Source of the DNA: Neoroseomonas terrae
GTDB taxonomy: Bacteria > Pseudomonadota > Alphaproteobacteria > Acetobacterales > Acetobacteraceae
Reading direction: 5' to 3'
Assembly: GCF_018129025.1 (NCBI RefSeq)
Contig: NZ_JAAEDI010000019.1
Span: 1-64,000 of the forward strand
Length of the DNA: 64,000 nucleotides
Below are positions 8,503 through 16,001 of this stretch, piece after piece. The notes beneath the pieces are model-generated. The model saw only the letters and a list, made by a program, of their open reading frames with translations, had not been told where the DNA came from and searched no databases. Each line of letters begins with the position of its first letter. The stretch's first letter is position 1. The position numbers and the translations under genes were made by a program.

Positions 8503-8787
8503 TCATCGGAAGTTGGGGGAGGCCGGCGCGCGCCGGTCTGCGCCATTCGCCGCCGCATCGGTGCGGCGGACGACCCCGGCGTCGATCAGGCCCTGCAGCG
8601 CCTTCTGCATGACATCGACCGAATTCGCGAAGCCTTCGATCGAGAAGATCACGCGCTGGCGCAGCACGGCTCGCGGCGTGTTGTCGGGGTTCCGCTCCGT
8701 CGGCGACAGGCTCGTCAGGTCGACCCGGACGATCGAACCGCTGACGGTGATCTCGCCGATGCCGTCGGAAAAGATTTCGGGATGCAT
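8503..8787 (-). CDS. Conserved-looking 94-residue protein, last gene of the type I secretion operon
   Basis: It starts at ATG 8787 with a strong Shine-Dalgarno (AAGGAG, about 6 nt before the start). It follows the giant secreted protein gene on the same strand by 76 nt. There is no signal peptide and no membrane helix. The sequence has a beta-rich first half (GEITVSGSIVRVDL, then RQRVIFSIEGFANS) and a helix (VDVMQKALQGLIDAGVV), followed by a polar tail. It is therefore probably a small cytosolic protein, and its position suggests a chaperone-like or regulatory partner for the secretion system. I do not recognise the family. An ORF extending upstream to 9135 is antisense-like noise and is not used. 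Confidence 0.7.
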   Translation of the reverse strand: MHPEIFSDGIGEITVSGSIVRVDLTSLSPTERNPDNTPRAVLRQRVIFSIEGFANSVDVMQKALQGLIDAGVVRRTDAAANGADRRAPASPNFR

Positions 8788-8863
8788 GCTGCGCTCCTTG
8801 TTCGCCCCGCGGCCATGATTCCGCGGCACACATCGGCACCGCAACAGTTTTGCGGCTCGCGGC

Positions 8864-11800
8864 TTACGCCGCGAGCTGCCCCTGGAAGACCACGTCCACC
8901 CAGTAGTTGGTCGAGTTCCACGAGCCGGTCGGGAACTGGCTGCCGCCATAGGCGAACAGTCCGTTGTTCCCGGCCGGCGCGGTGAGCGGCCCGCTCTCGC
9001 GCGCCTGGTTGAAGTAGCCGCCATTCGCGGCGTAGTTGCCCGACTGGGTGTGATAGGACGCGACGTAGTCGGTATTGGCCGTGATCGCGACCGGCGTGGC
9101 GAATTCCACCTGCTGCCAGCCGCTGGCCGTTTCATTGGTGAAGGTCGCGGTCTCGAGCAGCGTGCCCGTGGCCGTCCACAGGCTGCCGGTGTGCGGCCCG
9201 GTATTCTGCGCGCCCTTGTAGAAACGGATGCCGGTGATGAAGCCGTCCATGCTCGACCGGAAGCGCATGCCGAGCTCGAGCGCGCTTGGATCGTTCACGG
9301 AGGCGATGGCTGGCACGTCGCCGGCACCGAACAGGCTGGCGGAAGCTGCCGGCGCCCCCACCGCCACGGCGACGGAGGCCGTGGCCGTCCCGCCCCGCGC
9401 ATCCGTGATGCCGTAGGAGAAGCCAGCGGTTCCGGTGAAGCCGGCCTGCGGCGTGAAGGTGACGGTGCCCGCCTGGGCATCGTAGGCCACGCTGCCGTTG
9501 CTCGCACCGGATACGCTGCTGAGGCTGAAGGCATCCCCGTCCGGATCCCGATCGTTGCCGAGCAGGGCCGCGACGGGCAGCACGAGCGGCGCGCCGTGCA
9601 TCGTCGAGAAACCGGCGTCGTCCGTGGCCACCGGCGCGCGGTTGCGGGCGTCCATCACGACATCGACCCAGTAGTTGGTGGCGTTCCAGCTCCCATCCGG
9701 GAAGGTGCTGGCATTGCCGTAGGCGAAGACGCCGTTGGCGCCCGCCGCGGTCGCCAGCACGCCGTTGTCGTGCGGTGTGCTGAAGTAGCCGGCGGTCGCC
9801 GAGTAGTAGCCGGACGTCGTGTGATAGGATGCGAGATAGGTTTGCCCGGCCGTGATGCTGACGGGCTGCGCGAAATTCGCCTGCTGCCAGCCGCTGCCCG
9901 TCTCGGTGGTGAAGGTGACGCTGGCGAGCAGCGTGCCGTCTGCCGTCCACAGGTTGCCGGTATGCGTGCCGGTGTTCTGCGCGCCCTTGTAGAAGCGGAT
10001 GCCGGTGATCATTCCGCCCAGCTCGGCGGTGAAGCGCACGCCGACCTGAACGGCCCGGCTGTCCTGCACCGCTTCCACCGTGGGGCGGTCGAGCGCATCG
10101 AACAGGCGCAGGTTGGTGCCTGGATCGACGACATCGATGCCGACCGAGGCCCCCCCCACATCGCCGTGGGCATCGGCGAGCGTGTAGCTGAAGGTCGCCG
10201 TCCCGAGGAACCCGGCGTCCGGCGTGAAGGTGACGGTGCCGGCCTGCGCGTTGAGCACGGCGGTGCCGCCCACCGCGCCCGAGATGCCCGTGATCGACAG
10301 CGCATCCCCATTCGGATCCCGGTCATTGGCGAGCAGGGAGGCGAGGGTGATCACCAGCGGCGTGTTCCCCTGCGTCATCAGACCGCTGTCGTCCATGCCG
10401 ACCGGTGCGGTGTTGCCGGCGGCGAACAGGACATCGACCCAGTAGTTGGTCGAGCTGTAGCTGTTCGTCGGGAGGCTGCCGCCGCTGCTGTAAGCGTACA
10501 CGCCGTTGGCGCCGCCTTCCGCGACGATGGCGCCGTTCGTGTGGTCGGCGGAGAAGAAGCCGGGCGTCGCGGAGTACCGTCCCGTCGTGTGATAGGATAC
10601 GACATAGGTATCGCCGGTGACGAGCGTGACCGGCTGCGCGAAGTAGACCTGCTGCCAGCCGCTGCCCGTTTCCTGCACGAAGGTCGCGGAGGCCAGCAGC
10701 GTACCGTCGGTCGACCACAGCTTGCCGACATGCACGCCCGTGTTCTGCAGGCCCTTGTAGAACCGGATGCCGGCGACGTTGCCGTTCTGCGTCACCTTGA
10801 AGCGCATACCGAGCTCGATGGCGCCGCTATCTTCCACCGCCATCACGGCGGGCGTCGCACTCGGCTGGAACAGCGTCGTGATTGGAGGCAGGTCACGCAC
10901 CTCGAGCGCGACATTCGCCTGGGATGTCCCGCCGCGGCCGTCGGAGAGGATGTAGGTGAACCCCGCCGTGCCGGCGAAGCCCGCGTTCGGCGTGAAAGTG
11001 ACGGCCCGCGCCGTTGCGTCGTAGGCCACCGTGCCGTTGACGGCGCCGGAGACGCCCGTGATGGTCAGCGTATCGCCGTTCTGGTCGGTGTCGTTGCCGA
11101 GCAGACTCGCCGCGCCGAGAACCAGCGGCGTGTTGCGCGCCACGACGAAGCCGCTGTCATCCACGCCGATCGGCGCGACGTTGACGGTCACCGTCGGCTC
11201 GAACAGCACGTCCACCCAGTAGTTCGTCGCGTTGTAGGTCTGCGTCGGGAAGTTGCCCGACGCGCCGTAGGCATAGACGCCACCGCTGCCGGCGACAGAG
11301 AGCGGCCCGCTGGCATGGCCGTTCTGGAAGAAGCCCGGCGTCGAGGCGTAGTAGCCCGTCGTCGTGTGATAGCTCGCGACATAGGTCTGGCCGACCGTCA
11401 GCGTGACCGGAGTCGCGAAGGTCACCTGTTGCCAGCCGGTTGCCGTCTCGCTGCTGAAGGTCGCGCTCGCCAGCAGCGTGCCGTCCGCCCGCCAGAGATG
11501 CGCGGTGTGCACCCCGGTGTTCTGCGTGCCCTTGTAGAAGCGGATGCCCGAGACCGTGCCGCCGGTCGCGGCGACGAAGCGCACGCCCAGCTCCACCGCG
11601 CTGCTGTCGGCCGTGGTGACGAATTGCGGCGCATCTGCCGCACCGAACAGGCCGACGCGATAGGGCGGTTCCTGGACCGCGACGGTGACGACGGCCTGCG
11701 AGGTGCCGCCGCGCCCGTCCGTCATCGTGTAGGTGAAGCCCGCCTGGCCGACGAAGCTCTGATCCGGCGTGAAGGTCACGATCTGGCGGTAGTAGTCCCA

Positions 11801-14608
11801 GCTTACCGTGCCGTTCGTCGCGCCGGATACCGACAGGATGGACAGGGGGTCGCCATTGGCGTCGCTGTCGTTGCCGAGCAGCGTCGCCGCCGCGATCGCC
11901 ATGCGCGCGCCGCGCTCGGTCCTCAGGGTCGGGTCGGCGGCGGCGACCGGGGCCGTGTTGCCCACCGCCGAGTTCGGATTGAACACGACGTCGACCCAGT
12001 AGTTCATCGCGGCCTGCACCGGCCCGCCCGGGAAGGCGCCGGCGGCGCCGATCACGCCGTTCGGCCCGGTCATCCAGTCGCTGCGCAGCCCTGTCAGCGG
12101 GCCGCTCTGATGCGCCTCGGCAAAATGGCTGCCATGGGCGGCGAGGTAGATGCCCGTCGTCGTGCTGTAGGAGGCGACATAGACGGTGCCCGCCGCAATG
12201 GTGACCGGCTGGGCGAAGTTGACCTGCTGCCAGCCGCTGCCGGTCTCGTTGGTGAAGGTCCCGGTCGCGAGCAGCGTACCATCCGCCGACCACAGCTTGG
12301 CCACATGCGGCCCGGTGTTGCGCTCATCCTTGTAAAAGCGGATGGAGGAGATGGTGCCGCTGCGCTCCGCGGCGAACTTCACGCCCACCTCGGTCGGGCC
12401 GAAGACGTGCACGACGCAGACGTTGCAGCACACCGCGACCTGCGACGGGTCCCAGTTCTCCGGCAGGGGCGGCGGCGTCTCGTCGGGCGCGAAAAGGCTG
12501 ACCTGGCTGGCCTCGCCGACCGTCACGGTCCGCGCTGCGCTGGCAAAGCCCATGTTCAGGCTGTCATCGACCGAACGGGCGAGAAGCTGGTAGCTGCCAG
12601 CCTCCGGTGCCCGCCACTGGTAGGACCAGGTGCCCGCCACACTATCGAAGGTCGCCGCCCACCAGGATGTCCCGCCATCGGTGGAGACCTCGACCGCTGC
12701 GACGCGCCCGCCGATATCCGCCATGTTGCCGGTCAGCGTGACGCGCTGGCCTTCGATCACCTGCCCCGCGATGGCATTCATCGTCGAGGTCGGCGCGGTG
12801 AAGTCGATCGAGGCCGTCGCCGGCGCCAGCCCCGCCTGCAGCGTCTGCGCCTGCACGCCCATGTCGGCGAACAGGTTCACCATCGCCTGCTGGACGTTCG
12901 CGTCGGTCGGCGTGACCTCGAGGTCATGGTTGGAATCGAGGCCCCAGGACCAGTAGACGGTGCCCGCGCCGAAGACGAGCGCGCCGCTCGCCGCCCGGTA
13001 CAGCGTCAGGTTGTGGGTCGCGATGCCCGGGCCGACCGAGGTGCCGTAGTCGTAAAGAAGCTGGTTCACCGCGACGGCCGAATGCGACAGCCGGATCAGC
13101 CCGTCCGGCGTGAAGGAATTGTCCGGCGCGCTGTCCCACTCGTAGCCGAGCAGGTTCCGCACGAGCTCGGCCGTCTCGCCCGGCCGTGTCTCCGCCACCT
13201 CGGTGTTCCGCCAGAAGCGGAGCTGGGTCATCGAATACGGGATCTGGATGGTGTCGAGCCGGTAGCTGTCGACGCTGAACTGCGTGCCCTGCAGCGCGTT
13301 TTCCGGTCCGTGCCCGCCAAGGGCGGGGTCGTAGCTCAGGTCGCGCCAGGTGCCGGTCCACTCGTCGCTAGGGTCGATTTTCGATCCCGCCCGTGTCTCC
13401 TTGTAGACGACCATGGTGCGGTAGTCGGTCTCGCTGCCGTCGATCGACGCTTCCCAGCGCGTCTTCCAGTAGACCGAGTTGCCGCTGAGGAAGGCCAGGC
13501 TGACGCCGGCATCCCGCGCGGCCTCGACATTGGCGCGCTGCTGGCCGGACCAGTATTCGTCATGGCCGACCGTCAGGTAGATCTTGTGGTCGAGCAGGCC
13601 AGCGCCGTTGCGCGCCGCATCGATGCCCGAGATGTAGGAGACGTCGTAGCCATTCGCCTCCAGCCAGCGGACGGCCGAATACTCCGCACCGAAGATGAAG
13701 TCCTGCGGCCCGGAATAGGTGCCGATGCTGTCCCGCGTGACGATCGGGCGGTTGTAGCTGACGGCGAAGGCGCGGCCGGGCGCGGTATCCCCGCCCGGCC
13801 CGTTGCCGCCATAGACATTCGCTCCGCCCCAGCCATTGTAGGCGTGCCAGGTGCTGTCTGCGGTCTGGAAGACGATGTCGCTCGGCGCGGCATCATTGCG
13901 GACGATGAAGGGGACGTGATTCTCCCCGAAGGTGCCGTCCTCCCGCACGAGCTTCGCGATGTAGATGCCCGAGACCGCATCCATCGGGACCTGCCAGGTA
14001 TCGGTCACCGACCAGTTGCCGGCATCCACCATCCCCGTCGCGGCGTCGTACAGCGCCCCCGGCTGAAGCACGACGCCACCCTGGTGGTCGAACGTGCCCA
14101 TCAGCCGCGCGCCATCGCCGCCGTAGTAGCCGAGGCGATAGATCTCGATCCGGTAGTCGCTGGTATTCGTGTTGATCTTGAAGCTGACCGTCTGCCCGAG
14201 ATTGTAGCTGATGTCGGTGGTGAAGCCCTCGATGTTGTTCGAGGCGGGCCCCTGTAGGTCCCATACGCTCTGCGGCGTGCCCTGCTTCATGTTCTCGAGC
14301 ACGATGGCGTTCGGACCGACCGCGGCGGCCTGAATCGACGAGCTCGACATCGTCGGCGCCTGAACCGAGAAGCTCGACATCGTCGATGCCGCCTGGAGGT
14401 CGCCGGCAGCCGGTGGCGCCTCTGATGCTGCGGCGGCCGTCATTGGCTGGAACGTCCCCGTGATGGACGCCGCCGGCGAGCTGAAGCGCACAACGTCGCT
14501 CACCCCGCGGATGAACATCTCGCCCTGCGGACTGCCAAGCGGTTCCAGACCCGGATCGTAGAGCGGGGGGATCAGGCTGGAACCGGGTGTCGTCGTGGTC
14601 GTGGACAT
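8864..14608 (-). CDS. Giant DUF4082-repeat protein with N,N-dimethylformamidase beta-subunit-like domain (probable type I secretion cargo)
   Basis: A 1,914-residue protein lacking a Sec signal peptide (it begins MSTTTTTPGSSLIPPLYDPG). Residues about 105-600 resemble the N,N-dimethylformamidase beta-subunit C-terminal domain: IYRLGYYGGDGARLM, then GHDEYWSGQQR near residue 347 and FLSGNSVYWKTRWE. Residues about 605-700 are an Ig-like domain. Then five DUF4082 modules occur at about 735-878, 990-1135, 1247-1393, 1500-1650 and 1758-1908, each with IRFYKG..NTG, SGWQQV and NYWVDV. Four cadherin-like modules (LLGNDxDxNGD, TFTPxxGFxGTAxF) separate them. A CCNVC cluster precedes the first module. It lies 22 nt after the HlyD gene, so export by that system is the natural inference. 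Enzymatic activity is unproven. Confidence 0.88.
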   Translation of the reverse strand: MSTTTTTPGSSLIPPLYDPGLEPLGSPQGEMFIRGVSDVVRFSSPAASITGTFQPMTAAAASEAPPAAGDLQAASTMSSFSVQAPTMSSSSIQAAAVGPNAIVLENMKQGTPQSVWDLQGPASNNIEGFTTDISYNLGQTVSFKINTNTSDYRIEIYRLGYYGGDGARLMGTFDHQGGVVLQPGALYDAATGMVDAGNWSVTDTWQVPMDAVSGIYIAKLVREDGTFGENHVPFIVRNDAAPSDIVFQTADSTWHAYNGWGGANVYGGNGPGGDTAPGRAFAVSYNRPIVTRDSIGTYSGPQDFIFGAEYSAVRWLEANGYDVSYISGIDAARNGAGLLDHKIYLTVGHDEYWSGQQRANVEAARDAGVSLAFLSGNSVYWKTRWEASIDGSETDYRTMVVYKETRAGSKIDPSDEWTGTWRDLSYDPALGGHGPENALQGTQFSVDSYRLDTIQIPYSMTQLRFWRNTEVAETRPGETAELVRNLLGYEWDSAPDNSFTPDGLIRLSHSAVAVNQLLYDYGTSVGPGIATHNLTLYRAASGALVFGAGTVYWSWGLDSNHDLEVTPTDANVQQAMVNLFADMGVQAQTLQAGLAPATASIDFTAPTSTMNAIAGQVIEGQRVTLTGNMADIGGRVAAVEVSTDGGTSWWAATFDSVAGTWSYQWRAPEAGSYQLLARSVDDSLNMGFASAARTVTVGEASQVSLFAPDETPPPLPENWDPSQVAVCCNVCVVHVFGPTEVGVKFAAERSGTISSIRFYKDERNTGPHVAKLWSADGTLLATGTFTNETGSGWQQVNFAQPVTIAAGTVYVASYSTTTGIYLAAHGSHFAEAHQSGPLTGLRSDWMTGPNGVIGAAGAFPGGPVQAAMNYWVDVVFNPNSAVGNTAPVAAADPTLRTERGARMAIAAATLLGNDSDANGDPLSILSVSGATNGTVSWDYYRQIVTFTPDQSFVGQAGFTYTMTDGRGGTSQAVVTVAVQEPPYRVGLFGAADAPQFVTTADSSAVELGVRFVAATGGTVSGIRFYKGTQNTGVHTAHLWRADGTLLASATFSSETATGWQQVTFATPVTLTVGQTYVASYHTTTGYYASTPGFFQNGHASGPLSVAGSGGVYAYGASGNFPTQTYNATNYWVDVLFEPTVTVNVAPIGVDDSGFVVARNTPLVLGAASLLGNDTDQNGDTLTITGVSGAVNGTVAYDATARAVTFTPNAGFAGTAGFTYILSDGRGGTSQANVALEVRDLPPITTLFQPSATPAVMAVEDSGAIELGMRFKVTQNGNVAGIRFYKGLQNTGVHVGKLWSTDGTLLASATFVQETGSGWQQVYFAQPVTLVTGDTYVVSYHTTGRYSATPGFFSADHTNGAIVAEGGANGVYAYSSGGSLPTNSYSSTNYWVDVLFAAGNTAPVGMDDSGLMTQGNTPLVITLASLLANDRDPNGDALSITGISGAVGGTAVLNAQAGTVTFTPDAGFLGTATFSYTLADAHGDVGGASVGIDVVDPGTNLRLFDALDRPTVEAVQDSRAVQVGVRFTAELGGMITGIRFYKGAQNTGTHTGNLWTADGTLLASVTFTTETGSGWQQANFAQPVSITAGQTYLASYHTTSGYYSATAGYFSTPHDNGVLATAAGANGVFAYGNASTFPDGSWNATNYWVDVVMDARNRAPVATDDAGFSTMHGAPLVLPVAALLGNDRDPDGDAFSLSSVSGASNGSVAYDAQAGTVTFTPQAGFTGTAGFSYGITDARGGTATASVAVAVGAPAASASLFGAGDVPAIASVNDPSALELGMRFRSSMDGFITGIRFYKGAQNTGPHTGSLWTATGTLLETATFTNETASGWQQVEFATPVAITANTDYVASYHTQSGNYAANGGYFNQARESGPLTAPAGNNGLFAYGGSQFPTGSWNSTNYWVDVVFQGQLAA
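8870..12440 (-). repeat. Five tandem coding modules of about 770 bp (DUF4082 + cadherin-like)
   Basis: The segment encoding NYWVDV recurs as CCCAGTAGTT on the plus strand near 8899, 9668, 10440, 11216 and 11996, giving a period of about 770-780 bp. Each period encodes one DUF4082 module and, except at the end, one cadherin-like module. Nucleotide identity looks high in the module cores and lower in the linkers, suggesting past duplication and some conversion between copies. The first-expressed copy (about 11980-12400) is the most divergent. Confidence 0.85.
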
Positions 14609-14630
14609 GCTCGGTCTCCGGCGACAGGGG

Positions 14631-16001
14631 TCACGGCTCGCGCAGGCTCTCGTCGAGCCCGCGCAGGAGGGGGTAGGCGAAATAGGCGAGCAGGTTGCGG
14701 CGCCCGACCTGCACCTCGCCCACCAGCGTCATGCCCGGCATCAGGCGGACCGGCGCAGGCACGCCGCGCAACGCGACGTCCTCGAATGCGACGCGGCCGC
14801 GATAGGCGGTCTCGCCGCCATTCTCGCGGTCGCGCGGGAAGGCGCCCTCGCTGATCGTCCGCAGGTGGCCGTCCGTGCTGCCATGTTCCTGATAGGGAAA
14901 GGCGTCGAGCTTCAGCCGCACGCGCTGCCCGACGGCGAGCCGCCCGACATCGGCCGGCGCGATGGTCAGCTCGGCCTCGAGCACCGCGTCCGTGGGCACC
15001 AGCGTGAACAGCGCCTCGGCCTCCCGCACCACCGAGCCGACCGAGCGGGCAGCGACTTCCAGCACCACCGCATCGGTTGGCGCGGTCAGCACCACCATGC
15101 TGCGGCGCAGCTCCGCCTTCGCGAGCTCTTCCTGGCTCGCGTCGCGCTCGGCGCGGACGCGCACCAGTTCCTCGAACATCTGCTGGCGGAGATCCTCGAG
15201 GAAGGCGCGGCGCTCGGCCTGGATGCGCAGCACGTCGTGGGCCAGCTCGTCCAGGTTGGCCCGCTGCCGTTCCAGCCGCCCCTCCAGGTCCAGCCGGCTG
15301 CTCCGTGTCTCCAGCAGCGTGACGCGCGAGCCGGTCTGGGTCGCGAGCAACTGTGTGCGGATGCCTTCCAGCTCACGCAGCACATCCAGCCGTACGGCCA
15401 TCACCTCCTGGTCACGCTGGCTGGTCTGGATGGAGGCCTGGGTGGAAGCGATGCGCGCGTCGAATTCGGCGAGCCGCGCACGGCGGAAGGCGCTGCGCTG
15501 CGCGAAGGCGGCAGCCTGCAACCGTTCCTCGGCATCGGCCCCGGGCCCCGGGGCGTAGTCGCGCCCGTCCAGTTCCGCTTCCAGGCGGGCGGCGAGCGCC
15601 CCGCGCGCCGACAGCCGCCCGCGAAGCTGCGCGAGGTCGGCCGCCGCGAAGGTCGGGTCCAGCGTGGCGAGGGTCTGCCCGGCGCGCACCACGTCGCCCG
15701 GTGCGACATTCAGGCCGCGGATGACGGAGGTCTCGAGGGGCTGGACGACAAGATTCGGCGTCGTCGCCGTCAGCCGTCCGGTCGCCACCACCACGCGATC
15801 CACCTGGGACAGCGCTGCCCAGGCCACCGCCGTCACGATCAGCCCCGCCGCGGCGTAGAGCACGAGCCGCGCCGGGGAACGCGGCTGCTGCTGGACCAGC
15901 GCGGAGGCGTCCGGCTGGAAGGCCGCCATGCGCGGCGGCGGGGGAGGGGAGGGGTCCCGCCCCTTGCCGCCATCGACGGTGCGGAGTTCCGGGGGGGTCA
16001 T
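14631..16001 (-). CDS. HlyD-family type I secretion periplasmic adaptor
   Basis: A 456-residue membrane-fusion protein linking the inner-membrane ABC exporter to an outer-membrane TolC channel. After a cytoplasmic N-terminus it has one membrane helix (LVLYAAAGLIVTAVAW), then the lipoyl half-motif VVATGRLT, a long coiled coil of about 200 residues (many Arg/Glu/Gln heptads), and the C-terminal beta barrel with LMPGMTLVGEVQVG. The ATG at 16001 overlaps the exporter stop by 4 nt (ATGA), so I prefer it to the longer start at 16028. No tolC homologue is in the window, so a shared outer-membrane channel elsewhere is implied. Confidence 0.92.
   Translation of the reverse strand: MTPPELRTVDGGKGRDPSPPPPPRMAAFQPDASALVQQQPRSPARLVLYAAAGLIVTAVAWAALSQVDRVVVATGRLTATTPNLVVQPLETSVIRGLNVAPGDVVRAGQTLATLDPTFAAADLAQLRGRLSARGALAARLEAELDGRDYAPGPGADAEERLQAAAFAQRSAFRRARLAEFDARIASTQASIQTSQRDQEVMAVRLDVLRELEGIRTQLLATQTGSRVTLLETRSSRLDLEGRLERQRANLDELAHDVLRIQAERRAFLEDLRQQMFEELVRVRAERDASQEELAKAELRRSMVVLTAPTDAVVLEVAARSVGSVVREAEALFTLVPTDAVLEAELTIAPADVGRLAVGQRVRLKLDAFPYQEHGSTDGHLRTISEGAFPRDRENGGETAYRGRVAFEDVALRGVPAPVRLMPGMTLVGEVQVGRRNLLAYFAYPLLRGLDESLREP

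Noticed and set aside
8870..12440. Regularly spaced repeats considered as CRISPR or satellite
   Set aside because: Period of about 770 bp and conserved reading frame show protein-module duplication, not CRISPR.
9050..14257. Plus-strand open frame of 1,735 codons across the giant secreted protein gene
   Set aside because: It is antisense to a clearly recognised gene with domain motifs; its product is Arg/Gly/Ala/His-rich without any domain, as expected of the complementary frame of high-GC coding DNA.
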